In this document: positions 8,489 through 17,143 of the stretch, in pieces
Numbering within the stretch: position 1 is the first letter of the stretch
How the letters are laid out: every line of letters starts with the position of its first letter
NCBI RefSeq assembly: GCF_010729665.1
Contig: NZ_AP022610.1
Span: forward strand, 3,038,001 to 3,102,000
Reading direction: 5' to 3'
Origin: Mycolicibacterium madagascariense
GTDB lineage: Bacteria; Actinomycetota; Actinomycetes; Mycobacteriales; Mycobacteriaceae
DNA length: 64,000 nt
Position numbers and translations under genes: made by a program
Notes under the pieces: model-generated
What the model was told of the DNA's origin: nothing
Seen by the model: only the letters and a program-made list of their open reading frames with translations
Databases searched by the model: none

Positions 8489-9841
8489 GTGACTCCCCAG
8501 CAACGCCTGTCGGGGCGCTACGAGCTCGGTGAGCTGCTGGGCATCGGCGGCATGTCGGAAGTGCACCTGGCTCGCGACGTGCGGTTGCAGCGCGACGTCG
8601 CCGTCAAGCTCTTGCGCGCCGACCTCGCCACCGACCCGAGCGTCAACGCCCGGTTCCGGCGCGAAGCGCAACACGCCGCTGCGTTGAATCACCCCGCCAT
8701 CGCCGCGATCTACGACACCGGTGAGGTCGACGGTCCCACCGGCTCCCAGCCCTACATCGTCATGGAGTACGTCGACGGTCTGACGTTGCGGGATCTCCTC
8801 TCCACCCGGGGACCACTGACGGTGCGCCGCGCCGTCGACGTGGTGGCCGAGGTCTGCGCGGCGCTGAACTTCAGCCACCAGCGCGGAATCGTCCACCGCG
8901 ACGTCAAGCCGGCGAACGTCATGGTGGGGCCCGGTGGCGCGGTGAAGGTGGTGGACTTCGGTATCGCAAAGGCCATCGCCGACAGCGCCCACAGCGTCAC
9001 CCAGACCGGGGCGGTCATCGGTACGGCCCACTACCTGTCACCGGAGCAGGCCCGCGGTGACCGCGTGGACGCCCGCGCCGACGTCTACGCCCTGGGCTGC
9101 GTGTTCTATGAATTACTGACGGGCACAACACCTTTCGTCGGAGACACGGCCGTAGCGGTCGCCTATCAACACGTGGGCCGAGAGCCGGTGCCGCCCTCGA
9201 TGCGTGACGGCGCCATTCCGGCAAGTCTCGATGCGGTCGTGCTGACGGCAATGGCCAAGAACCCCGACAACCGCTATCAGACCGCCGGGGACATGCGCGC
9301 GGACCTGGTGCGGTGGCAACGCGGGCTGACCCCGCACGCCGCTGACGGCGGCGGCAGAACGGCATCGGACCGGTTCGACGCCGCCGACGACGACCCGCCC
9401 ACCGACGACGTGTCGACGTCGCAGGCAGGAGACGACGCGGAGGCGACCCCGTCGATCAGGCGGTGGCTGGCCGTCATCGGCGTGCTCGTCGTCCTGACGG
9501 TGGCAGGCACCTTGGCGGTCGACGTCATGCACCGCGACGACCGTGGCGCGTCCGCCCCGGACGCATCGACCCGTCCGGAACCGATCGTCAGCCCGAGTCC
9601 GTCGACGAACCCGACGGGGATCGCCGTCCCCGACGTGTCCTCCCTGACCTACGACGACGCCGTCCGCAGGCTCACCGCCGCGGGCTTCCAACGGTTCCAG
9701 AAGGTGTCGCTGCCGTCTCCGCCCGAGATGAAGGATCGGGTCTTGGGCACCAACCCCCTGACCAATCAACGCATTTCCGTCACCGATGAGGTCACCGTCG
9801 TCCTGGGCTCGGGCCTGCTGCCCGGCGACGCTCACCGTTGA
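8489..9841 (+). CDS. PknB-like serine/threonine protein kinase with one PASTA domain
   Basis: A 450-residue receptor-type kinase. Using the GTG at 8489, the invariant Lys is residue 40, the catalytic HRD Asp is 138, the DFG Asp is 156 and the activation-loop Thr are 171 and 173: the same numbering as M. tuberculosis PknB. This is why 8489 is preferred over the in-frame GTG at 8462. The kinase domain is followed by an acidic linker, one membrane helix (about 326-345), a Pro/Ser-rich segment and a single PASTA domain (about 378-441). True PknB has four PASTA repeats and sits with pbpA, rodA and pstP, none of which is here, so this is a paralogue. PASTA domains bind muropeptides or lipid II; ligand binding with one domain is uncertain. 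Confidence 0.92.
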   Translation: MTPQQRLSGRYELGELLGIGGMSEVHLARDVRLQRDVAVKLLRADLATDPSVNARFRREAQHAAALNHPAIAAIYDTGEVDGPTGSQPYIVMEYVDGLTLRDLLSTRGPLTVRRAVDVVAEVCAALNFSHQRGIVHRDVKPANVMVGPGGAVKVVDFGIAKAIADSAHSVTQTGAVIGTAHYLSPEQARGDRVDARADVYALGCVFYELLTGTTPFVGDTAVAVAYQHVGREPVPPSMRDGAIPASLDAVVLTAMAKNPDNRYQTAGDMRADLVRWQRGLTPHAADGGGRTASDRFDAADDDPPTDDVSTSQAGDDAEATPSIRRWLAVIGVLVVLTVAGTLAVDVMHRDDRGASAPDASTRPEPIVSPSPSTNPTGIAVPDVSSLTYDDAVRRLTAAGFQRFQKVSLPSPPEMKDRVLGTNPLTNQRISVTDEVTVVLGSGLLPGDAHR

Positions 9842-9890
9842 CGTAGCGCCGTCGAAACCCTTGCCGCTTAACGACTCTCGATGAAACGGA

Positions 9891-10490
9891 CTAGAGCCCA
9901 GCGGGGACGACCTTGCCGTCGACCGTCACCGTCACCTGATCGGTCTTCGGGTCGTACTCGATCTTCCCGTGATCGAAGGTCGTGACGAGGAGATCGCCGA
10001 CGGCGTCCTCGTCGCTGGTGGGTGCGCCCAGCGGACCCACCGAGCCGTTCTCTCCGGTGACCGCGGGCACGCCCTGCGGGTCGCGCGGGACATTCCAGGC
10101 CTGCCGGATCTTGCCCCAGGTGATGTAGCCCGGCGTACCCGCGTCGGCGTTCTTGGCGGTGATGACCCCACCCTGGAACTGCTGGAATACCAGCCCGCTG
10201 TCTCGCGTTCCCGCGTTGCGGTCACCCGTCAGTGGTTTGCCGAGAGCCTGTCGCTGACTATCGCTGGCCGACGCGTACTTGGCGGCGATCGGACCGGTCA
10301 GGGTCACTTCGACGTCTCTCTCGCCGATGAGCTTCACGTCCGCGGGTGGAGCCGGCGTCTCGGAGGTGACGACGAGCGCCACCGATGGCGCCGATGCGTC
10401 GACGCTCGCGCCGTTGCCGCATCCCGCGGTGATGAGCGCGACGACGGCGATGCCGACACCTGCCGTATGACGGAAGTCCATTGTCCTCAT
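9891..10490 (-). CDS. LGFP-repeat lipoprotein
   Basis: A 199-residue exported lipoprotein. The signal peptide ends in ALITAGC, with the lipidated Cys at residue 24. The mature part has LGFP-type repeats (FQGGVITAKN.. and GPLGAPTSDED.. followed by FDHGKIEYDP), a module thought to anchor proteins in the mycolic-acid cell wall. The ATG at 10490 has a GAGGG ribosome-binding site at proper distance; a longer frame to 10526 would bury the signal peptide and was not used. Convergent to the kinase gene. Confidence 0.8.
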   Translation of the reverse strand: MRTMDFRHTAGVGIAVVALITAGCGNGASVDASAPSVALVVTSETPAPPADVKLIGERDVEVTLTGPIAAKYASASDSQRQALGKPLTGDRNAGTRDSGLVFQQFQGGVITAKNADAGTPGYITWGKIRQAWNVPRDPQGVPAVTGENGSVGPLGAPTSDEDAVGDLLVTTFDHGKIEYDPKTDQVTVTVDGKVVPAGL

Positions 10491-10572
10491 GGGCCCACCC
10501 TCGCGGCTAGCCGTCGTGCAGGTCAAATCTTGGCGGCACGGCTCGCCTGGTCGGGATCGGTCGCCACGGCCA

Positions 10573-11043
10573 CTAGCTGCAGGGAATTTGCCCGTTCAGG
10601 ACGCAGTTCGACGGCGGCGTGTAGGAACCGCTCAGGACGCCCCGCATTCCGCCGGTCGCCGATCCGCCCGGTGCGATGATGCGGTTCCACGTGGCGGGGG
10701 TCAGGACGTAGTGCGTGCCGTACTGCACGAGGGTGCTGCTCCACGTATGCGACACCGATTCACCGGCGGGCAGGTCGAAGTCGAGCCGCCAATCCGTCAT
10801 CGGCACGGCGCTCGCGTTGACGATGGTGAAGTGCGCGATGAAACCGGTCTGCCACGTCGATGACACCGACAGGCGCGCCCCGACGACCGCCGCGTGCGCC
10901 ACCGGCGTGATCGTCAGACCCGCTGCCACGGCGACAACCCAGGCCACCAGCAGGTGGACCACGACCCTGCGACGCCTCGCGCATTCCTCCAGTACGGCCA
11001 CGGCAGCCGACACTAGGCCCGCGCGGTCGCCGTCGGCCCGCAC
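10573..11043 (-). CDS. secreted CBM2 (cellulose-binding-like) protein
   Basis: A 156-residue protein with a long N-terminal export signal (hydrophobic core near residues 27-44, cleavage after AHA) and one CBM2 fold. Markers are SSTWQTGFIAHFTIVN, the DWRLDFDLPAGESV strand, TWNRIIAPGG and the terminal Cys-VLNGQIPC pair. No catalytic domain is attached. CBM2-only proteins are common in mycobacteria and may bind polysaccharide. The exact start is uncertain because several upstream codons are in frame. Confidence 0.75.
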   Translation of the reverse strand: MRADGDRAGLVSAAVAVLEECARRRRVVVHLLVAWVVAVAAGLTITPVAHAAVVGARLSVSSTWQTGFIAHFTIVNASAVPMTDWRLDFDLPAGESVSHTWSSTLVQYGTHYVLTPATWNRIIAPGGSATGGMRGVLSGSYTPPSNCVLNGQIPCS

Positions 11044-11119
11044 GGCGCGGATGGGTCGCAGATCCTTTGCGCGATCGAGACCGCCACGACACCGGGGGGC
11101 GACGCGGAACCCCGGCCCA

Positions 11120-11992
11120 TCACCCGCCGGCGACGCGAAGCTCGGCCCACGACGCGAGCAGGGCCAGACCGTCGGCGGCGCGACTTCCCGAGGGAACGGT
11201 GTAGACGTTCAACTGCAGGCCGGGGTCCGAGGGCAGATCGAGGGACTCGAAGTTGAGGTCCAGCCTGCCCACCACCGGATGGTGCACCCGCTTGCTCCCG
11301 TGTCCGTGCAGCCGTACGTCCTGCGACGCCCACTGGCGGCGGAACACCTCACTCCCCGTAGACAATTCGTCGACGAGGGCGATGAGGTGCTCGTCGCGGG
11401 GATTGCGCCCCATCTCCATGCGCAGCATGGCGGCCGCGTTTCGCACCGCGTGGTCGTAGTCGACGAAGAATGCCTCGGCCTCCCGGGGATGCAGGTACAC
11501 GAAACGCGCCGTGTTCGCCGGCCGTCTCGGATCGGCGAGCACCGGTGAATACAGTGCGCGCCCAAGGTGATTCATCGCGAGTACGTCGTGGCGCGCGTTG
11601 CGGATCCAGGCCGGCGCCGTGGTGATGGCGTCGAGCAGCTCCTGCAGCGCCGGACGCACCGTCATCAAAGGTTGACGGGTCCGCCGCGCACCGGGTGACC
11701 CGCACTGGCGGGCCAGATGGAATAGATGATCGCGCTCGGCGTCGTCGAGCTGCAGTGCGCTCGCGAGTGCGTCGAGCACGCCGTCGGACGCGCCGCCCAG
11801 GCCGCCGCGCTCGATGCGCACGTAGTACTCGACGGACACCCCCGCCAGCAGCGCCACCTCTTCTCGGCGCAGACCTGCGACCCGCCGCCTGCCACCGTAG
11901 GCGGGCAGGCCGGCGCGCTCCGGGGCGATGCGGGCGCGGCGCGACCTCAGGAATTCACGAATCTCGGTGCGCAGCTCGCGCGTGGCCTCCAT
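11120..11992 (-). CDS. XRE family regulator with MmyB-like ligand domain
   Basis: A 290-residue regulator. Residues 35-85 form an XRE helix-turn-helix (LRREEVALLAGVSVEYYVRI), and the rest is the MmyB-like ligand-binding domain with the typical segments APAWIRNARHDVLAMN, RFVYLHP and the late Trp-Ala block. MmyB-like domains are related to PAS folds and are thought to bind fatty-acid-like ligands. It lies 22 bases downstream of the SDR gene on the same strand; such regulators frequently control an adjacent oxidoreductase. Confidence 0.88.
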   Translation of the reverse strand: MEATRELRTEIREFLRSRRARIAPERAGLPAYGGRRRVAGLRREEVALLAGVSVEYYVRIERGGLGGASDGVLDALASALQLDDAERDHLFHLARQCGSPGARRTRQPLMTVRPALQELLDAITTAPAWIRNARHDVLAMNHLGRALYSPVLADPRRPANTARFVYLHPREAEAFFVDYDHAVRNAAAMLRMEMGRNPRDEHLIALVDELSTGSEVFRRQWASQDVRLHGHGSKRVHHPVVGRLDLNFESLDLPSDPGLQLNVYTVPSGSRAADGLALLASWAELRVAGG

Positions 11993-12014
11993 CCGTCCAC
12001 CGTAGGTCGGCGCG

Positions 12015-12809
12015 TTACGCGGTGGTGGCGATCCCTCCGTCGACGGGAATGACGGTGCCCGTCAGATACGCACCCGCCCGGCTGGCGAGGAAGACCGCCA
12101 CGCCTGCCATGTCGTCGTCGCGACCGATTCGGCGCAGCGGGGCCGACGCCGCGATCACGTCGCCGAATTCGTCGAGCGTGGCGGCCATCATCGTCGAGGG
12201 GAACGGCCCCGGTGCCACGGCGTTGACCGTGATGTGTTGCGGGCCAAGCTCTTTGGCCAGCACTCTGGTCAATTGATGCAGCGCGGCCTTGCTGCTGGAG
12301 TACGAGTAGTTGGGTCGGTTGGGAATGTGGATGGCAGCGATGCTGCCGATGTTGACGATCCGCGCGGGATCATCGGCGGTCCCCGCCACCCGAAGTGCCG
12401 GCAGGAGAGCCTGTGTCAACCAGAACGGCGACTTCAGATTGATGTCGACGACGGTGTCCCAGGCAGCGTCCGGGAACGTGGCCAACGGTTCGTCCCACAT
12501 GGCGCCGGCATTGTTGACGAGGATGTCCAGAGTCCCGGAGCGAGCGGTGACGAGGTCGGCGAGCCGGTCGCATTCCTCGTGTCGGGACAGATCCGCGGGG
12601 ATGGCCTCGACGTGGCCGAATGCGGAGAGCCGTTTTTGCGCCCGGGCGCATGCCGACGCGTCACGCGAGCTGATGACGACGTCCGCGCCCGCTTGGAGGA
12701 GTCCCCGCGCGATCATCATTCCGATGCCCCTGGTGCCGCCGGTCACCAGACCGCGCTTGCCGCTCAGGTCGAACAGTTCCGCGTGCGTGGCGAATGGGCT
12801 TGCTGTCAC
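12015..12809 (-). CDS. short-chain dehydrogenase/reductase (classical SDR)
   Basis: A 264-residue classical SDR. The cofactor motif TGGTRGIG is at residues 23-30, NNAG near 99-102, and the catalytic Ser-Tyr-Lys set lies in NIGSIAA and YSYSSSK. The C-terminal PVDGGIATTA is typical of the FabG-like branch. The motif preceding the third strand does not settle NAD versus NADP. Followed closely by the MmyB-like regulator. Substrate unknown. Confidence 0.85.
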   Translation of the reverse strand: MTASPFATHAELFDLSGKRGLVTGGTRGIGMMIARGLLQAGADVVISSRDASACARAQKRLSAFGHVEAIPADLSRHEECDRLADLVTARSGTLDILVNNAGAMWDEPLATFPDAAWDTVVDINLKSPFWLTQALLPALRVAGTADDPARIVNIGSIAAIHIPNRPNYSYSSSKAALHQLTRVLAKELGPQHITVNAVAPGPFPSTMMAATLDEFGDVIAASAPLRRIGRDDDMAGVAVFLASRAGAYLTGTVIPVDGGIATTA

Positions 12810-12947
12810 GTGCCGCCTCTCTCGTTGATCGTTCGAGGCCGTCGGCCCCCGGTGAGAAACGTAAGCGGCCCGCTCGGCGGAAAGGAGACCCTGGCGATGG
12901 AGGTACCGCCAGGGCCCCCCTTGCCAACGGCATGTCGGTGTTGCGCG

Positions 12948-13883
12948 TCAGCCGCCGGCGAAGTAGTGGCCGTCGTCCAGATCGTCGAACAGCGTGGGAT
13001 GAAAGGGGTTCCAGCCCAGGGTGTCCCGCGTGACCTCACTCGTCGTCGGGAGGTCCATCGACACCAGACTGGTGAGCGAGCCGTAGTAGCCCGGCATGAC
13101 CATCACGTCCATGGGGATGCTCACCGCAGGCAGCTCGAGACGTGTGGCGATTGCCTCCGCGATGTCGCGGAACGGGATGCTCCCCTCCTGGACCGCATGC
13201 CAATACCTCCCGGCCGGACCCTGCTCCAGCGCCAACCGGAACACCGCTGCGACGTCGCCGACGTGCACGGCATTCCACGCGTTCGTGCCGTCACCGGGAT
13301 ATCCGACGAATCCCTTCTGCCGGGCGAGAGCAATCAATCCCGGAAGGAATCCTGCGGTATCGGTCCTGCCGTGGGCAATGAGCGGTAGCCGCACGATCGA
13401 CGATCGCACTCCCCTCTCGGCGAGGCCGATCACGGCCCGTTCCACGACGTTGCGGGCTCGGAGTGTGCCGGTGTCCTCATCCCTACTGGGCGCAGCGGGG
13501 TCGTCCTCGGTGGCCGGCCTGCCCAGGTGTCCGGGAGAGCCGATGCTGCCCGCAGCGACCAACGGCTTGCCGGTTCCCTCCAGCGCCTCGCCATAGGCCA
13601 GCATGATCGGTAGTTCCGCCGCGGCCACGGCGTCCATCCCGCCGGAGGGCAGGAGGTCCTGTCGGTGCGCGACGTGCACGACGCCGTCGGAGTCCGCGGC
13701 CGCCTCCTTGAGCCCATCGACGTCCTCGAGATCGCCGCGTCGTACCTCTGCACCGAGAGCGGACAGGGTCGCCGCGGCCGTGTCCGACCGGGCCAGAGCG
13801 GTGACGTGGTGCCCCGCCGCGATCAGTTCGGGGACGATGTACGAACCGGTGTGGCCGGTCCCGCCAGTGACGAATACGCGCAT
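12948..13883 (-). CDS. NAD(P)-dependent epimerase/dehydratase-like extended SDR
   Basis: Encodes 311 residues beginning MRVFVTGGTGHTGSYIVPEL, with the TGGTGHTG cofactor loop, a V-H-V-A-H segment after strand 4 and a long C-terminal substrate domain. The frame is open for another 59 codons upstream, but the ATG at 13883 begins right at the Rossmann strand, and the upstream part overlaps the promoter side of the next gene. The canonical YxxxK is not clear, so it may be an atypical or NmrA-like member. It lies 29 bases downstream of the F420/NADP reductase-like gene and probably shares its transcript. Confidence 0.8.
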   Translation of the reverse strand: MRVFVTGGTGHTGSYIVPELIAAGHHVTALARSDTAAATLSALGAEVRRGDLEDVDGLKEAAADSDGVVHVAHRQDLLPSGGMDAVAAAELPIMLAYGEALEGTGKPLVAAGSIGSPGHLGRPATEDDPAAPSRDEDTGTLRARNVVERAVIGLAERGVRSSIVRLPLIAHGRTDTAGFLPGLIALARQKGFVGYPGDGTNAWNAVHVGDVAAVFRLALEQGPAGRYWHAVQEGSIPFRDIAEAIATRLELPAVSIPMDVMVMPGYYGSLTSLVSMDLPTTSEVTRDTLGWNPFHPTLFDDLDDGHYFAGG

Positions 13884-13912
13884 GCTGCAATCCTTTTCGT
13901 TTGGGGACGCAC

Positions 13913-14542
13913 TTAGAGGAGGTTGACGCCGAGTGAGAAGTTGGTGTGCTTGATGGAATGGTTGGCCAGGCCCATCTCCAGCAGGCCCGCGTCCTCCAGC
14001 GCCCTCGCCATATGCAGTGGTCCGGCGTCCTGCGGGCGTAGGCCGAGGCTTTGAACCCACGTCGACACCCGCGCCTTGGCCTGCGCGTCGTCGCCGGCGA
14101 TGAAGACGTCGATCGGGCGATCCTTGGCGGAATCGGCCAGCACGACGTTCGCGAACAGGGTGTTGAACGCCTTGACGACGTGTGCGCCCGCGGGAGCGGC
14201 CCTGGCGATCTCCTGCGCGCCGGAACTGCCCTCGGGGGTGACGAACCCGGTCATGTCCGGGTTCACGGGATTGCTGATGTCGACGAGGACCTTGCCGTCG
14301 AGGGCATCTCCGTACTCGGCCACGACCGCCGTCGCGCTGGCGTAGGGCACCGCGAGGACGACGATGTCCCCGACCGGGGCGGCGCCTGCCGACCCCACGG
14401 TGGCGCCGTCCAGCGCGGCGGCGAACTCCGCGGCCCTGGCGGAGTCGCGGCCGATGACCTCGACGGAGTTGCCGCCGGCGAGTGACCTGTCGGCCAACGC
14501 CTTGGCCATGTTTCCCAGGCCGATGATGCTGATGCTGCTCAT
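13913..14542 (-). CDS. NADPH-dependent F420 reductase-like protein
   Basis: A 209-residue single-Rossmann protein of the F420-dependent NADP oxidoreductase family: IIGLGNMAKALADR at the start, then RDSARAAEFAAAL, a VLAVPYA strand end, LVDISNPVNPD and VKAFNTLFANV. Such proteins transfer hydride between NADPH and F420, although many mycobacterial relatives are untested and may use other substrates. Start ATG at 14542. It is the first gene of a minus-strand pair with the extended SDR and divergent from a MarR gene, with operator-like repeats between. Confidence 0.8.
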   Translation of the reverse strand: MSSISIIGLGNMAKALADRSLAGGNSVEVIGRDSARAAEFAAALDGATVGSAGAAPVGDIVVLAVPYASATAVVAEYGDALDGKVLVDISNPVNPDMTGFVTPEGSSGAQEIARAAPAGAHVVKAFNTLFANVVLADSAKDRPIDVFIAGDDAQAKARVSTWVQSLGLRPQDAGPLHMARALEDAGLLEMGLANHSIKHTNFSLGVNLL

Positions 14543-14567
14543 CGCGTACGTCCCATCTCGAGTAAAA

Positions 14568-14613
14568 GTTGACTCGTCAACCATAAGCATCTTATTGGTG
14601 AGGCGTCAACCAA
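14568..14613. promoter_or_regulatory. operator-like repeats between marR and the reductase operon
   Basis: GTTGAC (14568-14573) and GTCAAC (14576-14581) form an inverted repeat with a 2-base centre. A second partial dyad, TTGGT (14595-14599) and ACCAA (14609-14613), lies 20 bases further on and repeats the half-site GTCAACCA. The two sites cover the space between divergent starts at 14542 and 14634 and fit dimer binding by the adjacent MarR protein. Confidence 0.6.
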
Positions 14614-14633
14614 ACGCGGTAGCATCGACGTCG

Positions 14634-15113
14634 ATGAAACCCAAGTGGCTGAACGCGCGCGAGGACCGCGCCTGGCGGGCGTTCATGCACGCCCACCATC
14701 GGCTCGACGTCCACCTCAACCGAGGCCTGCAGCGGTCGGGCCTCTCGGGCGCCGACTACGAAGTCCTGGCGGCGCTCACGTCGTCCGACGGGGGTCGCAT
14801 GCCCGCCCGCGACCTGTGCCTCGCGCTGGGTTGGGAGAAGAGCCGCCTCTCCCATCAGCTCCGACGCATGCAGAAGGAAGGGCTGATTGACCGCGAGCCC
14901 AATCCCGACGACGCCCGCAGCACCGTGGTCCACCTGCTGCGCGCCGGTCGTGCCGCCATCGAGCGGGCCGCGCCACGCCACGTCGAGGACGTCCGACGCG
15001 ACTTCATCGACCTGTTCTCCCCCGACGAGCTCGACACGCTGGCCGCGCTCAACGAGCGAGTCCTTCGCCACCTGGCCGCGGGCCACGACGCCGACGGCGA
15101 CGAGCCGTCGTGA
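14634..15113 (+). CDS. MarR family transcriptional regulator
   Basis: A 159-residue MarR protein: N-terminal dimer helices, a winged helix (about residues 45-105, with ARDLCLALGWEKSRLSHQ as the DNA-reading part and a DARSTVVHLL wing) and C-terminal helices. The start ATG at 14634 opens at the family's usual position. It faces the F420-reductase-like/SDR pair across the operator repeats and probably represses them and itself in response to an unknown small molecule. Confidence 0.9.
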   Translation: MKPKWLNAREDRAWRAFMHAHHRLDVHLNRGLQRSGLSGADYEVLAALTSSDGGRMPARDLCLALGWEKSRLSHQLRRMQKEGLIDREPNPDDARSTVVHLLRAGRAAIERAAPRHVEDVRRDFIDLFSPDELDTLAALNERVLRHLAAGHDADGDEPS

Positions 15114-15135
15114 TTCTGGTCCCGATCGGCCGGCC

Positions 15136-15978
15136 CTACGGGCGGTAGCCGCCCACGGCCAGCACCACGACGTCGACGGCCGCGATGCCGAAGGCCGCAG
15201 CGAACGGCAGCCGTCCGGAACCACGGGCACCGACCACCGCGAGCAGTGCGGCGGGCGCCAGCCCGATGAGCGCCACCCAGCGGCGGCCGGACGCCACGAC
15301 CAACAGCACCGACGCCGACAGCAGGAGCACCAGCGCAACCGTGCGCACCGCACCGGGACCCCAGCGGGCAGCGACGCGCTGGGGCAAGCCGGCGACGCCG
15401 GTGGCGCGGTCGGCGACGAGGTCGGGAAGCACGTCGGTGAAGTGGCCGCCGAGCCCGACCAGGGCCGCACCCACGGTCACCGACCACGGTGGCATGGGTT
15501 GACCCGGCAGGGTGCTGGCCGCATAGGCCGGAATGGGGCCGAACCCGACCACGTACGCCAGCCCGGACGCCCACGTCGACTTCACCCCGAGGTTGTAGGC
15601 CCACGCTGCGCCGATGATGACGGCCAGCAGAACCGCGGTCGACACGCTGATCGCCCACGCCATGCCCAGGGCCACCACTAGCGCGACCCAGGCCGCGACC
15701 ATCACCGTCCGTGCGCTGATCGCTCCGGTGGCGACCGGCTTGTCCGTCCGACCCGCCGCGGCGTCGCGCGACGCATCCCACACGTCGTTGGACCAACCGA
15801 TCGACAGCTGGCCCACCAGCATGGCGGGTCCGGCGAGGAGCCGACCGATTCCGTGGGGCGCGGCCTGCACCGCCAAGGCGGTGACCAGAGCCGAGATGGC
15901 CAGCGACGGCACCAGATGACCGGCGACCAGCAGAGCTCGGACGCGGGCGGCGACGTTCGACGTCGGGGAGTGTGACAC
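15136..15978 (-). CDS. UbiA family prenyltransferase
   Basis: A 280-residue polytopic membrane protein of the UbiA superfamily with about eight to nine helices. Both metal/diphosphate motifs are intact: NDxxDxxxD at residues 64-72 and DxxxDxxxD at 182-190. The GTG start at 15978 is preceded by GAGGA at good spacing; upstream open frame is not conserved-looking. UbiA enzymes prenylate aromatic or quinone precursors, or make polyprenyl-sugar lipids. The divergent neighbour is an O-methyltransferase, which hints at a small prenylated and methylated metabolite. The exact acceptor is unknown. Confidence 0.85.
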   Translation of the reverse strand: MSHSPTSNVAARVRALLVAGHLVPSLAISALVTALAVQAAPHGIGRLLAGPAMLVGQLSIGWSNDVWDASRDAAAGRTDKPVATGAISARTVMVAAWVALVVALGMAWAISVSTAVLLAVIIGAAWAYNLGVKSTWASGLAYVVGFGPIPAYAASTLPGQPMPPWSVTVGAALVGLGGHFTDVLPDLVADRATGVAGLPQRVAARWGPGAVRTVALVLLLSASVLLVVASGRRWVALIGLAPAALLAVVGARGSGRLPFAAAFGIAAVDVVVLAVGGYRP

Positions 15979-16004
15979 CGGATCCTCGGTTTCCCCTCGG
16001 TTGG

Positions 16005-16035
16005 GCGCTTGCTCACCTTGGCAACGGGTAAGCGC
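16005..16035. promoter_or_regulatory. inverted repeat between the prenyltransferase and methyltransferase genes
   Basis: GCGCTT (16005-16010) and AAGCGC (16030-16035) flank a central ACC...GGGT pair, giving a dyad of about 31 bp in the 108-bp divergent intergenic space. It may be an operator coordinating the two genes. No dedicated regulator gene lies beside it. Confidence 0.35.
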
Positions 16036-16086
16036 GACGTGAAACGTTGACGTCGTGCTGAATGCCCCGTACGGGAGGTCGCAAAA

Positions 16087-17127
16087 GTGAGACTCGCCCT
16101 GCGAGGCGCCAACCCCGTCGAGTGGCTCGCGCTGCGTACCGGCATCGTGCCGACCGCAGCAGGTGAGGCATGGGGTGGCATGGCGCTGTCGGCGATCCTC
16201 ATCGCCGGGGTGCGCACGGGCATCACCGCCCGACTGGCCGAGCAGCCGTCGACCGCGGCCGAACTCGCGGCCGACCTGAGTCTCGACCCGGTCCCGACGC
16301 GGCTCCTGCTGGACTGCTTGCGGTCGGGCGGCCACGTCACCGTCCGCGGGGGACGCTACCGGCTGACCCGATCCTCGCGACGCTGGCTGGATCCCGGGTC
16401 GGCCCTCGCGGTGGCCGAGTACGTGGCGGGCACGTCGGACTACTGGGACTGGTGGTCGGGCCTCGAGGACGTGACCCGCAGCGGCCAACCCGCCGGACAT
16501 CACGACGCGCCACCGGATGACCCCTACTGGCGGCGCTACATCTGCGGGCAGCTGGAGCTCGCCCGGCTCAGCGCCGACGAGGTGGCGAAGAAGCTTCGCC
16601 TGCCGGCTCATTCGCGATCACTGCTCGACGTCGGTGGCGGGCACGGCTGGTACTCGGCGCAGCTGTGTCGACGCCATCCGCAGCTGAGCGCCACCGTCGT
16701 CGACCTGCCGGGCAGCGCGACGATAGGGCGCGAGATCATCGCCCGCGCGGGGATGTCCCATCGAGTCGAGCACCGGGACCTCGACGTCACGACCGACGGG
16801 CTGGGCAGCGGCTACGACGCGGTGCTCTGTTTCAACCTTCTGCACCACCTGACCGCCGAGCAGACCGTGGCCCTGTTCGCCAAGATGCACGACGCGTTGG
16901 CGCCCGGCGGCACGCTGGCGGTGATGGACGCCTTCGCCGAACCGAGCCGACGGGCGTCGGCTCAGGCCAACGTCCTCGGATTGTTCATGTACCTCAGCTC
17001 GGGGTCGCAGGTCCACACCCCGGATCGGCTGAGGGGCTGGCTGCGCGACGCCGGGTTCGGCCCACCCCGCCGGACGCGCATCCTCCGCATTCCTGGTCAG
17101 GCCGTGTACGTGGCGAGCAAGGCGTGA
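16087..17127 (+). CDS. SAM-dependent O-methyltransferase with N-terminal dimerisation domain
   Basis: A 346-residue protein of the plant/actinobacterial small-molecule O-methyltransferase type. An N-terminal winged-helix dimerisation domain (about residues 30-110) precedes the Rossmann methyltransferase with the SAM motif LLDVGGGHGWYS near residue 180, acidic motif II and the LLHHLTAEQ stretch with a candidate catalytic His pair. Such enzymes methylate hydroxyl groups of aromatic or polyketide substrates. It is divergent from a UbiA prenyltransferase, and the two may work on one product. Confidence 0.85.
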   Translation: MRLALRGANPVEWLALRTGIVPTAAGEAWGGMALSAILIAGVRTGITARLAEQPSTAAELAADLSLDPVPTRLLLDCLRSGGHVTVRGGRYRLTRSSRRWLDPGSALAVAEYVAGTSDYWDWWSGLEDVTRSGQPAGHHDAPPDDPYWRRYICGQLELARLSADEVAKKLRLPAHSRSLLDVGGGHGWYSAQLCRRHPQLSATVVDLPGSATIGREIIARAGMSHRVEHRDLDVTTDGLGSGYDAVLCFNLLHHLTAEQTVALFAKMHDALAPGGTLAVMDAFAEPSRRASAQANVLGLFMYLSSGSQVHTPDRLRGWLRDAGFGPPRRTRILRIPGQAVYVASKA

Positions 17128-17143
17128 GACCCCGGCGCGTCGG

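Noticed and set aside
12948..14060. Longer version of the extended SDR starting at 14060
   Set aside because: The extra 59 residues would overlap the preceding reductase gene on the same strand and do not look like protein; the Rossmann fold begins at 13883.
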